Position numbers and translations under genes: made by a program. Shown here one piece after another: positions 20,661-30,589 of a DNA stretch of 37,042 bases. A model generated the notes under the pieces. That model did not search any database, had not been told where the DNA came from, and worked only from the letters and a program-made list of their open reading frames with translations. How positions within the stretch are numbered: the first letter of the stretch is position 1; every line of letters starts with the position of its first letter. This DNA is from an uncultured Alphaproteobacteria bacterium (GTDB lineage Bacteria > Pseudomonadota > Alphaproteobacteria > Methylaequorales > Methylaequoraceae), in the NCBI GenBank assembly GCA_902590895.1, contig CACIYM010000008.1:1-37042 (forward strand). The letters run 5' to 3'.

Positions 20661-23300
20661 ATGCTTAAGTCAAAAGACATATCAAACGATATAAGAAGAA
20701 GTTTTACTAGTTTTTTTAAAAAAAATTCTCACGTAGAAATTGCTTCTTCTCCATTAATTCCTGACGATGATCCTTCATTACTTTTCACAAATTCTGGAAT
20801 GGTACAATTCAAAAACTTCTTTACAGGAAAAGTTATACCTAATGACAAAAACCTAGTCACAATTCAAAAGTGCATAAGAGCGGGTGGAAAACACAATGAT
20901 CTTGAAAATGTTGGGTATACACCAAGACATCACACTTTTTTTGAAATGTTAGGAAACTTTTCATTTGGTGGTTATTTTAAAGAAAAAGCAATTTCAATGG
21001 CTTGGGAATATTTGACTAAGGAGTTAGGGATAGAGAAAAATAGATTAATTATTACAATTTTTAATGAAGATGATGAGTCAGAGAGTCTATGGAAAAAAAT
21101 TACCGGTTTTGATGCAAATAAAATTATAAGAATAAGTTCAAACGATAATTTTTGGTCTATGGGCGAAACCGGTCCATGTGGTCCTTGCAGTGAAATTTTT
21201 TTTGATAATGGTGATAAATACAAAGGTGGTTTACCAGGGACTCCTGAACAAGATGGAGATAGGTATGTAGAAATATGGAACTTAGTTTTCATGCAATACG
21301 AAAAAATAGATGGAGAATTACAAAAACTTAGAACAAAATGTGTTGATACAGGAATGGGGTTGGAACGAATTACTGCATTGATTTCCGAAACTGCTGACAA
21401 TTATGATACTGATTTATTCCAATTTCTTTTCAAAGAAATAGAAGAAAAATGCAAAATCAAACAGGAAAGTAAAAATCTAGTTTCATTTAAGATAATTTCC
21501 GACCATTTGAAATCTATTTGTATGTTGATGTCAGAAGGAATAATCCCTTCAAACGAAGGAAGAGGTTATGTATTAAGAAGATTAATCAGAAGAGCATTGA
21601 TGCATGTGAATAAAATCCATTCTAGTGGTGTAGTTTTAAATGAGTTAGTCAAAGTAACAACAGAAAAATATTCGAAAATTTATTTTGAATTAAGTAAAAG
21701 AGTTTCTTTCATTGAAAAAAACTTAAAAATTGAAGAAGAAAAGTTTGTGGAAACAATAGATATAGGTTTATCTTTATTAAACAAAGAGATTAAAGGTTTA
21801 AAATCAAAAGAGTTTCCAGCTGAAATTGCGTTTAAATTGTATGATACTTATGGTTTTCCGATTGATGTAACTAAAAATATTTTATCAGAGAAAAAAATTA
21901 ATTTAGACTTTGAAAAATATGAAAAAATTGTAGTTAAAAATAAATCAAAACAAAAAAATACTTGGGTAGGAGGTCAGAGTAAAAATGAAGAAAAAGTTTT
22001 TCTTGAGTTGAACCAAAAATCAAAAGAAACCGTTTTTATCGGTTACAACAAAACTAAAACGGAAAGCAAGCTTCTACATATAATTTTAAACGGAAAAAAT
22101 GTTAACTATGTTGAAAAAAAACAAAGTGATATCATTTTGGTTTTTGATAGAACCCCTTTTTATGCTGAGGCAGGTGGTCAGGTTGGAGATTCAGGAAATA
22201 TTTTTAACCAAGAAAATGATTTAATTGGAAAAATAACCGATACAAAAAAAATTGATAATGATATTTACTTACATTTTTTAACAAATAACACAACAGAATT
22301 AGAAGTGAATCAAAGATATATGTTATCAGTCAATATAGAAAGAAGAGAAAAAATAAGAAACAATCATTCAGCAACACACCTTTTACATGCCTCTTTAAGA
22401 AACGTTCTAGGCGATCATATAAGTCAAAAAGGGTCACTAGTTAACGATGAAAAACTTCGTTTCGATTTTACTTATAATGATCAACTAACTACCGATCAAG
22501 TAAATAAAATTGAGAGTTTGGTTAACCAAACAATAAGAGCCAACATACAAAGTAGTGTAGAATTAATGCCAACGAAGAAAGCAATAAAAAGTGGTGCAAT
22601 AGCCCTTTTTGGTGAAAGATATCCTGAAAATGCAAGGGTTATTTCATTTAACAATGATGGATATAATAAATCATTGTCTTCCGTTGAGTTATGTGGAGGA
22701 ACTCATGTAGAATCAACAGGCCAGATTGGTATTTTTAAAATCGTTTCTAATCATTCTGTATCATCAGGAGTAAAAAGAATTGAAGCAATTACTGGAGAGA
22801 ATGCGGAGACCTATTTTTCAAAACAAATCCAATTATTAACCCTAATTAAAGAAAAACTAAAGGCTAACGAAAATGATATTGTTGAAAAGATTGACGCACT
22901 AAAAAAAGATCTAACTTTTTTAAAAAAAAATAAGACAAATGATGATCTAAAGTTTTCTAAAAATAAAATAATTATGTTTAAAAATTATAAATGCTATTTT
23001 GATATATTAGACATAGATCAAAAGGAACTAAAAAACTTCTCTGATTTGATTAATAAGAATCTTAAAACAAATATTGTTATTCTAGTAACTAAAAATAACA
23101 ATAAAATTTCAGTAGTAGTTTCTGTTTCTAATGAAGTTATTAAAGAATTTGATGCAATAACCATTGTAAAAAAAATAGTAGATTTTTTGGGTGGTAAAGG
23201 TGGTGGTGGAAGAAAAGATATGGCACAAGGTGGTGCTCCCCTGAGTAATAAAGTTGAAACACTTAAAGATTTTATTAAAAATTCAGTTTTAGTTTTCTAA
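20661..23300 (+). CDS. alaS: Alanyl-tRNA synthetase
   Basis: An 879-residue class II synthetase charging tRNA-Ala. The catalytic core shows TPRHHTFFEMLGNFSFGGYFK (motif 2 region, about residues 85-105) and ETGPCGPCSEI (about 170). The tRNA-binding domain follows (NEGRGYVLRRLIRRA, about 293). The editing domain has its zinc ligands HSATHLLH (about 570) and CGGTH (about 677), so this zinc site is intact. The C-terminal C-Ala domain ends with GGKGGGGRKDMAQGG. Length matches the family. The convergent icd gene overlaps its last 12 bases. It follows recA by 59 bases, as is common in alphaproteobacteria. Confidence 0.97.
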   Translation: MLKSKDISNDIRRSFTSFFKKNSHVEIASSPLIPDDDPSLLFTNSGMVQFKNFFTGKVIPNDKNLVTIQKCIRAGGKHNDLENVGYTPRHHTFFEMLGNFSFGGYFKEKAISMAWEYLTKELGIEKNRLIITIFNEDDESESLWKKITGFDANKIIRISSNDNFWSMGETGPCGPCSEIFFDNGDKYKGGLPGTPEQDGDRYVEIWNLVFMQYEKIDGELQKLRTKCVDTGMGLERITALISETADNYDTDLFQFLFKEIEEKCKIKQESKNLVSFKIISDHLKSICMLMSEGIIPSNEGRGYVLRRLIRRALMHVNKIHSSGVVLNELVKVTTEKYSKIYFELSKRVSFIEKNLKIEEEKFVETIDIGLSLLNKEIKGLKSKEFPAEIAFKLYDTYGFPIDVTKNILSEKKINLDFEKYEKIVVKNKSKQKNTWVGGQSKNEEKVFLELNQKSKETVFIGYNKTKTESKLLHIILNGKNVNYVEKKQSDIILVFDRTPFYAEAGGQVGDSGNIFNQENDLIGKITDTKKIDNDIYLHFLTNNTTELEVNQRYMLSVNIERREKIRNNHSATHLLHASLRNVLGDHISQKGSLVNDEKLRFDFTYNDQLTTDQVNKIESLVNQTIRANIQSSVELMPTKKAIKSGAIALFGERYPENARVISFNNDGYNKSLSSVELCGGTHVESTGQIGIFKIVSNHSVSSGVKRIEAITGENAETYFSKQIQLLTLIKEKLKANENDIVEKIDALKKDLTFLKKNKTNDDLKFSKNKIIMFKNYKCYFDILDIDQKELKNFSDLINKNLKTNIVILVTKNNNKISVVVSVSNEVIKEFDAITIVKKIVDFLGGKGGGGRKDMAQGGAPLSNKVETLKDFIKNSVLVF

Positions 23301-24494
23301 TTTTTTTTTTATCGTTTCAAACAGTTGGGTAGTATTGACCCACTTTTGCTCTGGTCCTACCATTAGGGCTAAATCTTTTGTCATTTCACCATTTTCGAGC
23401 GTTTCTATACAGATATTTTCTAATTTTTTTGCAAAGTCCTCTAGTTCTTTATTTTTATCTAATTCCCCCCTATGACTGAGTGCTCTGGTCCAAGCAAATA
23501 TGGAAGCTATTGGATTTGTTGAGGTTTGCAAGCCATTTTGATGCTGTCTATAATGACTAGTGACGGTTCCATGTGCTGCTTCCGTTTCAATAATTTTACC
23601 ATCAGGGCTCTGTAGTACTGATGTCATTAAACCAAGAGAACCATATCCCTGGGCTACCAAATCTGACATCACATCACCATCGTAGTTTTTACAAGCCCAA
23701 ATAAATCCACCTGACCATTTCAACATGCATGCAACCATATCGTCAATGAGTCTATGTTGATAAGAAATATTATTTTCTTGAAATTTTTTTTTAAATTTTT
23801 TTTCATACACCTCTTCGAATATATTTTTGAATCTTTCATCATACTTTTGAAGTATGGTATTTTTAGTAGATAAAAAAATTGGAATTTTTCTATTTAATGC
23901 AAAATTAAAACAAGAATATGCAAAATCTCTAATGGACGAATCAATATTAAAATAGCTTATTCCTACTCCTGGAGAATCAAATTCGAAAATTGTTTCTTCC
24001 ACTACTTCTTTCTTATCAGCACTTTCAAATTTTAATGTCAGTTTACCATTTTTTTTTATATCAATTTCCCTTGATTTATATATGTCACCAAAAGCATGTC
24101 TCGCAATTACAACGGATTCATTCCAATGATTAACTATTTTAGGAATATTTTTAATAATTATTGGCTCTCTGAAGATTGTTCCATTTAAGATATTTCTAAT
24201 GGTACCATTTGGTGAAGGATATTTTCTTTTTAAATTATACTCAATTATTCTTTTATCATCTGGGGTAATTGTTGCACATTTAACACCTACATTATTTTTT
24301 TTTATTGCTTTTGCTGCCTCTATTGTAACTTGATCGTCTGTATTATTTCTGTTAACTATACTTAAATCAAATTCTAAAAGATTAATATCTAAAAAAGGCA
24401 AAATTAGAGATTCCTTTATTTTATCCCAAATAACGCGAGCCATTTCATCACCGTTAATATCTACAATTGGATTTTTAACTTTTATTTTTGGCAT
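23289..24494 (-). CDS. icd: NADP-dependent isocitrate dehydrogenase (eukaryote-like type)
   Basis: A 401-residue TCA-cycle enzyme that oxidises isocitrate to 2-oxoglutarate. The N-terminus IKVKNPIVDINGDEMARVIWD, the substrate loop SPNGTIRNILNGTIFREP (about residues 93-110), the metal Asp region DGDVMSDLVAQGYGSLGLM (about 272) and the cofactor segment EAAHGTVTSHYRQH (about 304) place it in the homodimeric NADP subfamily typical of eukaryotes and many alphaproteobacteria. Its start overlaps the 3' end of the LOG gene by 20 bases, so the two are co-transcribed leftward; its stop overlaps alaS. Confidence 0.96.
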   Translation of the reverse strand: MPKIKVKNPIVDINGDEMARVIWDKIKESLILPFLDINLLEFDLSIVNRNNTDDQVTIEAAKAIKKNNVGVKCATITPDDKRIIEYNLKRKYPSPNGTIRNILNGTIFREPIIIKNIPKIVNHWNESVVIARHAFGDIYKSREIDIKKNGKLTLKFESADKKEVVEETIFEFDSPGVGISYFNIDSSIRDFAYSCFNFALNRKIPIFLSTKNTILQKYDERFKNIFEEVYEKKFKKKFQENNISYQHRLIDDMVACMLKWSGGFIWACKNYDGDVMSDLVAQGYGSLGLMTSVLQSPDGKIIETEAAHGTVTSHYRQHQNGLQTSTNPIASIFAWTRALSHRGELDKNKELEDFAKKLENICIETLENGEMTKDLALMVGPEQKWVNTTQLFETIKKKLEN

Positions 24495-25032
24495 CTATTC
24501 TTTTAATTTCTTTTTTTAATTGCTCTAAATTACAAGTTTTAAGGTTATGATTTTCGTAATTGCTACTGGTAAAATGTTTTAACTTAAAATAATCAAGAAG
24601 CTCATTAAATTGTTTCCAGTAGGAAATATCATTTATTAAGAAAAGTTTTTTATTAATTTCTCTTAAAATGTTTCTATTAATAATATCAACAATTTCATCT
24701 AATGTACCTACACCCCCAGGAAAAGCAATAAAAAGGTCAGAATTTTTTTCAAAGATTTTTTTTTTGGTAATTGAATTATCTACAATTATTAACTCTGTGT
24801 AAAAATTGTAGTCTTTTGAGGAATCAATATATTTTTCTGTGTAAATTGCTTTGACTTTGACTTTGGAATGCACTTCTTTAGCTAATACTTCCATAAGACC
24901 CGAATCAGTTCCTCCAATTATTAAGGTGTGATTTTGTGTAACAAACCACCTTGAAAACTTTTTTAATAAAGTCAAAATTTTTTTATCGTTTCCTGATCTT
25001 GATCCTAAAAAAACTCCTATATTTAATGACAT
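24475..25032 (-). CDS. LOG-family protein (TIGR00730-type, cytokinin riboside 5'-monophosphate phosphoribohydrolase-like)
   Basis: A Rossmann-like protein of 185 residues when started at ATG 25032 (MSLNIGVFLGSRSG). The ORF track begins 31 codons earlier at 25125, but that extension is hydrophobic, unlike the family, and would overlap the divergent LysM gene. The signature GGTDSGLMEVLAKE (about residue 45) and the nucleotide-binding PGGVGTLDEI (about 105) define the LOG/lysine decarboxylase-like family, which cleaves nucleoside monophosphates to base plus ribose 5-phosphate. In a bacterium such as this the role is probably nucleotide salvage or housekeeping; the exact substrate is unknown. It precedes icd in the same run. 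Confidence 0.87.
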   Translation of the reverse strand: MSLNIGVFLGSRSGNDKKILTLLKKFSRWFVTQNHTLIIGGTDSGLMEVLAKEVHSKVKVKAIYTEKYIDSSKDYNFYTELIIVDNSITKKKIFEKNSDLFIAFPGGVGTLDEIVDIINRNILREINKKLFLINDISYWKQFNELLDYFKLKHFTSSNYENHNLKTCNLEQLKKEIKRIDAKNKS

Positions 25033-25090
25033 AAAATTTGTATGGTGATATTTATAAATTGAATATATTATTAAATTAGAGAATATCACA

Positions 25091-26050
25091 ATGAAAAAAG
25101 AAATATTATTACTTTCATCTCTCATTAGTTTGGCTGTAGTTTTTTACTTAGGTATACCAAATAAAAATATTACGGAAAAAAATGAAAGTATAGTTGATAA
25201 AAAATCAGTTTTTATTTCTTCTCCACCAAATGAAAGTATAAATGAAGATGTTCCTTTGAAATTTGATATTGTAAGATTAGATCCAGGTGGTGACTTGATT
25301 ATAGCAGGTAAAACTAAACCAAATATTATTGTAGATATTTATGATGGAAATCTAAAGCTTTCTTCAGTTACTTCAGATTCTCATGGAGATTGGGTGTGGA
25401 TGAGTGAAAAACAAATAGATAGTGGATTAAAAAGGTTTAAATTAAAACATTTAAATTCTAAAGGAGAAGTTATTAATTCAGATGAAAACATAATTATTTT
25501 TTTTGAAAAAGATAAAAAAGAAAAACAAAAAGTTGTCAAGGTTAAAAATAAAGGAAAAACTGGAATTGAGATACTCAATAATAATCAAGAGATTAGAGGA
25601 TTAGCATTAGACTCAGTAGAACACTTCGATAATCATAAATTAAGACTTAAGGGGAGATCCATACCAAACGCTGAAATTGAAATCTTTCTATCAAAAAAAC
25701 TAATAGGCAAATCTTTTACAGATTTAAAAGGGAATTGGGAGTTTAGTATAAATGAAATAGCTTTTGATACTTACAATTTAGAGGTAAAATCTATTTTCGA
25801 AAATAATATTATATCATTAAAAACTGAAATTCTTAATGGTAAAGTTAATACAAAACTTTTTTATGAAAAAGAAATTATTGTTGAAGACGGTAATAGTCTT
25901 TGGAGAATTGCAAGAAAGACATTAGGTGGTGGAATTCTATATGCAGAAATTTATAAAAATAACAAAAAAATAATTAGTGATCCAGATCTTATTTTTCCTG
26001 GTCAAGTTTTTAAAATTCCTAACCTGAAACGTGCTTCTTTTTATGAATAA
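25091..26050 (+). CDS. Envelope protein with N-terminal anchor, Ig-like repeats and C-terminal LysM domain
   Basis: A 319-residue protein with a hydrophobic N-terminal segment (LLLSSLISLAVVFYLGI, about residues 5-21) that would act as a membrane anchor or uncleaved signal. Two similar segments, about 53-105 and 168-222, both with a G-x-W core (SHGDWVW, LKGNWEF), look like repeated Ig-like beta domains. A lysine-rich linker (about 135-155) separates them. The C-terminal 50 residues form a LysM peptidoglycan-binding domain (EDGNSLWRIARKTLGGG...IFPGQVFKIP). It is probably a periplasmic peptidoglycan-associated protein; the catalytic role, if any, is unknown. It overlaps psd and heads a lipid-synthesis run. 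Confidence 0.8.
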   Translation: MKKEILLLSSLISLAVVFYLGIPNKNITEKNESIVDKKSVFISSPPNESINEDVPLKFDIVRLDPGGDLIIAGKTKPNIIVDIYDGNLKLSSVTSDSHGDWVWMSEKQIDSGLKRFKLKHLNSKGEVINSDENIIIFFEKDKKEKQKVVKVKNKGKTGIEILNNNQEIRGLALDSVEHFDNHKLRLKGRSIPNAEIEIFLSKKLIGKSFTDLKGNWEFSINEIAFDTYNLEVKSIFENNIISLKTEILNGKVNTKLFYEKEIIVEDGNSLWRIARKTLGGGILYAEIYKNNKKIISDPDLIFPGQVFKIPNLKRASFYE

Positions 26051-26771
26051 AAATAACGATCTAATTACAAAAATAAAATCGCTTCTGAGTTCTTCAGAGC
26101 AACTAAAAAAATTTTTTCCTTCTATAAACTCTGAAGGTTATCCATTTATAGCTCTGTTTTTTTTCATAGCACTTTTGTTTTCTTTAGTTTCCGATTTTTT
26201 AGGTTGGATTGGTTTTTTACTTTCGCTATGGTGTGTATATTTTTTTAGAGATCCAAATAGGTTTACTCCTGACACTGATAATACTGTTATATCTCCAGCT
26301 GATGGCAAAGTGGTTAAAGTAGATTCAGCTAAAAGCCCTGAAATTTTGAAAGATAAACAACGTATATCAATGACAAAAATTTCTGTTTTTATGAATGTTT
26401 TTAATGTGCACGTTAATAGAGTACCAGTATCAGGAAAAGTTGTATGGTTAAAATATATTCCAGGAACATTTATTAATGCATCACTTGACAAATCTAGTGA
26501 GAACAACGAAAGAATGATTGCAAAAATTGAAGTAGAAAAAAATGTGTTTGTATACGTAGTACAAATTGCCGGTTTGATAGCTCGAAGAATTAAATGTGAT
26601 TTAACTGAAAATCAAACAGTTAAGGTTGGTGAAAGATATGGTATAATTAGATTTGGGAGTAGGTTAGATGTTTATATCCCGACAAATTTTAATGTTAAAG
26701 TTAAAGAAGGTCAGTTGGCTATTTCTGGTGAAACCATATTGGCTGACTTTGTGTCTTCCAATTCAAAATAA
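26043..26771 (+). CDS. psd: Phosphatidylserine decarboxylase, short form
   Basis: A 242-residue inner-membrane enzyme making phosphatidylethanolamine. After a hydrophobic N-terminal segment (ALFFFIALLFSLVSDFLGWIGFLL, about residues 37-60) come FFRDPNR, the SPADGKV block, the MNVFNVHVNRVP motif, and the self-cleavage site RFGSRLD, where the serine would become the pyruvoyl cofactor. The short length and RFGS rather than LGST fit the archaeal/alphaproteobacterial-type decarboxylase. The ORF track starts at a GTG (26031); ATG 26043 is preferred and still overlaps the LysM gene by 8 bases. pssA follows 16 bases later, giving the two successive steps of the pathway. Confidence 0.93.
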   Translation: MNKNNDLITKIKSLLSSSEQLKKFFPSINSEGYPFIALFFFIALLFSLVSDFLGWIGFLLSLWCVYFFRDPNRFTPDTDNTVISPADGKVVKVDSAKSPEILKDKQRISMTKISVFMNVFNVHVNRVPVSGKVVWLKYIPGTFINASLDKSSENNERMIAKIEVEKNVFVYVVQIAGLIARRIKCDLTENQTVKVGERYGIIRFGSRLDVYIPTNFNVKVKEGQLAISGETILADFVSSNSK

Positions 26772-26787
26772 AAGATTTTTTTATTAA

Positions 26788-27501
26788 ATGAAAAAATTAT
26801 CACTCAGAAGTCTTATTCCTAATTTATTTACTTTTTTTTCCTTAGCATTAGGCTTAACGGCACTAAAGTTTGCGATAGAAAATAAATGGCAGGTATCAGT
26901 TTCACTTGTAGTTTTTGCCTCATTTTTGGATAATATTGATGGAAAAATTGCCAGACTACTCAAATCAAATTCAAATTTCGGTGTTGAACTTGATTCTCTA
27001 TCTGATTTGATTAGTTTTGGCGTTACACCCGCAATAATAGTTTATCTTTGGTCGAAATCGTTGATGATTGAAGGTGTATGGGCAATGGTGATCTTTTATG
27101 CTATATGTTCTTCTTCAAGACTAGCGAAATTCAATGTGACTAGTCATGAAAACAAATCGGCAATAAATATTAAATACTTCTCTGGAATTTCAACACCTGC
27201 TGCAGCTGGTCTAACACTGTTACCGATGATGTTGAATTTTAGGTTTAATGTAGAATTTTTTTTAAATGAATATTTCATCAAGTTTTATTTACTTATTCCT
27301 TCAATATTAATGATATCCAATATTCCTACCTTTTCACTAAAAGGAATTAAATTTGAAAAGAAACTTATCCCTTTAATAATTATTTTATTAGCAAGTTTTT
27401 TATCTCTACTTATAACTGACTTTTGGTTAGCAATGATAATTCTTATCAGTGTTTATTTTTTAAGTATCCCTCTAGCTTTTTATGATTTTAAAAAGTCTTA
27501 A
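26788..27501 (+). CDS. pssA: CDP-diacylglycerol-serine O-phosphatidyltransferase
   Basis: A 237-residue integral membrane enzyme joining serine to CDP-diacylglycerol, the step before phosphatidylserine decarboxylase. The CDP-alcohol phosphotransferase motif D-G-x2-A-R-x8-G-x3-D-x3-D is complete in DGKIARLLKS...GVELDSLSD (about residues 51-75). About seven or eight hydrophobic helices can be seen. It belongs to the psd-pssA pair, and its 3' end overlaps that of the convergent RND pump gene by 14 bases. Confidence 0.95.
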   Translation: MKKLSLRSLIPNLFTFFSLALGLTALKFAIENKWQVSVSLVVFASFLDNIDGKIARLLKSNSNFGVELDSLSDLISFGVTPAIIVYLWSKSLMIEGVWAMVIFYAICSSSRLAKFNVTSHENKSAINIKYFSGISTPAAAGLTLLPMMLNFRFNVEFFLNEYFIKFYLLIPSILMISNIPTFSLKGIKFEKKLIPLIIILLASFLSLLITDFWLAMIILISVYFLSIPLAFYDFKKS

Positions 27502-30500
27502 ATATTTTGCTCTTTTCTCCAATAAGAATTAAACAAGGTGTAATTATGAGCGTTAGAATAAACGAAAACATTACACCAAAAACTATCGCATTAGATAATT
27601 GAAGCCACCACTGAGAACTTGGACTCCCAAAATTTATTTCAAATTCTAAAAAATTTATATTCAATCCAATAGCCATAGGAACTAATCCAAAAAATGTCGT
27701 AAGGGTTGTAAGCATAACAGGTCTAAGTCTTTGTGCTCCAGTTCTTAAAATTGCGTCTTTAATTTTTTCACCTCCCATTCTTAAAGTTTTGTAAGTATCT
27801 AGAAGAACGATATTGTTATTAACAACAATCCCAGCTAACGCGATAACTCCAATCCCGCTCATAATTATACCGAAGGGTTTCCCAGATACTATCAATCCTA
27901 TCATTACGCCAATAGTAGAGAAAATAATTGCCGATAAAATAATAAGACAAAAGTAAAAACTGTTAAAGGTAGCAATAAGAATAATTGTAATTAGAAAAAC
28001 TGCAACAAAGAAGGCTTTAATTAAAAACTCCTTTGCTTCATTTTGATCTTCTTCTTGACCAGTAAAAAAAACATTAGACTTTAATTTTTTGGATAATTTT
28101 AGCCATTCTGTAATTTCTAAAACTTTATTATTAGCAACTGTGCCTTCTGTTACATCGAATTTTATTGACTTTGATCTTGTTGAATTTTTTCTAGCTATCT
28201 TTCCAGTTTTACTTACGGGCTTTCTATTAACAAATAGACTAAGTGAAACAGGTCCATTTTTTCCTTCAACAAGAATTTTATCTAACTCGTCTAATGTTCT
28301 ATATTCCTTCTCGTACTTGATAACAATATCGATTTCTTCGTCACTATCTTTTGGCATATATTCTGTAACTTTTAATCCATGCGTAAGCATTTGAATCGCA
28401 TTACCAATTAGTTGAATGTCAACGCCGTATTGATCAGCTTTAATCCTATTAATTGAAATTTCCCATTCTATTCCTGGTATGTTAAGATCGGTATCAATAT
28501 TTTTTACCCATTTCTTTTCCTTTAAAAATTGATAAATAAAAGCTGTGTCAATATTTAGCTGGTTTTCATTATTATTCATTATTTCTATTTCTATATCTTT
28601 ATCTTTAGGAGGACCATCTTGTTTTTTTACAAATTCAATATAAATACCTGAAAATTGTTTAGTTTGTAATTTTAGCTCTTCGATAATGACATTAGCGTTG
28701 GGTCTTTTTCTCCAATCAATAAACTCTATTTTAATTGAACCAATGACGTCTTCAGATTCATCACGATTATTGCCTTTAACAATACCGCTTCTAGAGTATA
28801 TATTTTCAATGTTTTTATTTTTGAGAATTTCTTTTTCTATCTGATTTACTATTTTGTCTTTTTCTATTGCTGAAAAATTTCCTCTAGCATGAACTACCAC
28901 CTCTGCATAGTCGGGTTCAATTGGAGGAAAAAATTCAAAACCTTTACCAAATTTACCATAAATAATTTGGATGGAAATTACGGATACAAAAGTTAATGCT
29001 ATCAATTTTTTTGGATTATCAAGACAGTATCTCAAAACCTCAATATATTTGCCTTGAATGCCTTTTATATCATTTAAATTTCCTGTTTCTAATAATTTAA
29101 GATTATTTTGTTGATCCTTGTCAAAATTTTTGTCTGTTCCAAAAATTTTACCAATAACAGGTATGAAAAAAAGAGCCATTACTAAGGATGAAGAGAGTAT
29201 AGCCAAAAGTGTAACAGGTAAAAAAAACATGAATTCTCCAGCAATTCCTGGCCAGAAGATTAATGGAAAAAAAGCTGCTAGTGTTGTGGAGGTGGAAGCT
29301 AATACTGGAATAAACATTTTTTTTGCTGACAGAATAAATACTCTTTTCTTACTAATTCCCTCGTTAGCTCTTCTGTTTGCATATTCAACAACTATTATTG
29401 CACCATCAATTAAAATCCCAACTGATAAAATAAGAGAAAATAGAACAACAACATTTATAGTTACATCAAAAAAAGATAAAATGATCATTGATAAAAGAAA
29501 AGAAAAGGGTATTGAAATACTAACCAAAATAGAGGATCTAAAACCCATAAAAAATGAGGTTATTATAAAAACTATAATTGTGGCGAGTATCACATTATTT
29601 TCTAAATCACTTACTTGCGTAATGATTTTTTCAGATTCGTCCTGAAAAAAGTTAATATTAATAAATTCTGGTATATTTTTTGTTCTTTCATTAACAACAG
29701 ATTTAATTTGGTTAATTACGTCAATAATATTTTCTCCAGTTCTTTTTGAAACCTCAAGAATTATTGCTTTTTCTCCATTATTTCTTGCAAACCCGACTTT
29801 TTCTCTAAATGAATCCCTGACATCAGCGACATCCTCAAGCTTTATAAAAGAGTTACTTTGTGACTTTATAGGAATATTTAATAAATCTTCTCTGCTTTCT
29901 ATTAGACTTGGAACTTGAACATTAAAACTTCCTTTATTGTTACTTAATGTTCCCGCTGGTATCATTAAATTACTTTTTGCAATCGACTCCAATACATCTT
30001 TATTAGTTAGACCATAATTTTCTACAATTCTTGGGTTAACTATTATTTCTATTAATCTCTCTCTTTCTCCTAAAGTTTTAACTTCAAGGACTTCCGATAT
30101 TGATTCAATGTCATTTTTTAAAGTTTTGGCAATTTTAAATAGAACTCTCTCGTCTACTTCACCTGAAATTGCTACAGCTAAAACAGGAAATCTTGATAGG
30201 TTCACTTCCATAACCCTAGGCTCTTCTGTTTCTTTAGGTAATTTATTTTTTATAAGATCAATTTTAACTCTTGTATCAGACAGAGCCTTTTCAGAATTAA
30301 ACCCTGCATCAAACTCTAAAACAACATTCCCACCACTTTGATAAGAGCTTGATGAGATTTTTTTTAATCCTTCTATATTTTTTAGTTCTTTTTCTAAGGG
30401 TTTTATTAAAAGTCTTTCTGAATCCGTTGGTGAAATTCCTTTATGATATAGTGATACATATATTACAGGCAAACTTATATCGGGGTCTGATTCTCTGGGA

Positions 30501-30589
30501 AGAGTATTGTATTGATAAAATCCAAAAGTGATTAAAAAAAATAGAATTGTTAGTAACAATTTTGAAGAATTTAAAATTTTATCAATCAT
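27488..30589 (-). CDS. RND efflux pump, inner-membrane subunit (HAE1-like)
   Basis: A 1033-residue proton-driven transporter with the RND layout of 12 transmembrane helices and two large periplasmic domains (about residues 30-330 and 550-850). The N-terminus (LPRESDPDISLPVIYV) and the fourth helix (SVGILIDGAIIVVEYANRR) are typical of the superfamily. In AcrB the fourth helix carries Asp407-Asp408 and the tenth Lys940. Here the second Asp is Gly (IDGA) and the tenth-helix segment reads AGIVVNNNIVLLD, with Asn for Lys, so the proton-relay set is altered. It overlaps the membrane-fusion gene by 8 bases; no TolC-like gene is in the window. The substrate is unknown. Confidence 0.9.
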   Translation of the reverse strand: MIDKILNSSKLLLTILFFLITFGFYQYNTLPRESDPDISLPVIYVSLYHKGISPTDSERLLIKPLEKELKNIEGLKKISSSSYQSGGNVVLEFDAGFNSEKALSDTRVKIDLIKNKLPKETEEPRVMEVNLSRFPVLAVAISGEVDERVLFKIAKTLKNDIESISEVLEVKTLGERERLIEIIVNPRIVENYGLTNKDVLESIAKSNLMIPAGTLSNNKGSFNVQVPSLIESREDLLNIPIKSQSNSFIKLEDVADVRDSFREKVGFARNNGEKAIILEVSKRTGENIIDVINQIKSVVNERTKNIPEFININFFQDESEKIITQVSDLENNVILATIIVFIITSFFMGFRSSILVSISIPFSFLLSMIILSFFDVTINVVVLFSLILSVGILIDGAIIVVEYANRRANEGISKKRVFILSAKKMFIPVLASTSTTLAAFFPLIFWPGIAGEFMFFLPVTLLAILSSSLVMALFFIPVIGKIFGTDKNFDKDQQNNLKLLETGNLNDIKGIQGKYIEVLRYCLDNPKKLIALTFVSVISIQIIYGKFGKGFEFFPPIEPDYAEVVVHARGNFSAIEKDKIVNQIEKEILKNKNIENIYSRSGIVKGNNRDESEDVIGSIKIEFIDWRKRPNANVIIEELKLQTKQFSGIYIEFVKKQDGPPKDKDIEIEIMNNNENQLNIDTAFIYQFLKEKKWVKNIDTDLNIPGIEWEISINRIKADQYGVDIQLIGNAIQMLTHGLKVTEYMPKDSDEEIDIVIKYEKEYRTLDELDKILVEGKNGPVSLSLFVNRKPVSKTGKIARKNSTRSKSIKFDVTEGTVANNKVLEITEWLKLSKKLKSNVFFTGQEEDQNEAKEFLIKAFFVAVFLITIILIATFNSFYFCLIILSAIIFSTIGVMIGLIVSGKPFGIIMSGIGVIALAGIVVNNNIVLLDTYKTLRMGGEKIKDAILRTGAQRLRPVMLTTLTTFFGLVPMAIGLNINFLEFEINFGSPSSQWWLQLSNAIVFGVMFSFILTLIITPCLILIGEKSKIFKTF

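Noticed and set aside
20972-21400. 142-residue minus-strand ORF inside alaS
   Set aside because: Shadow of the conserved alaS catalytic domain; composition is unlike a real protein.
29118-29645. 175-residue plus-strand ORF opposite the RND gene
   Set aside because: It is antisense to strongly conserved RND transmembrane coding sequence and shows no family features; a frame shadow.
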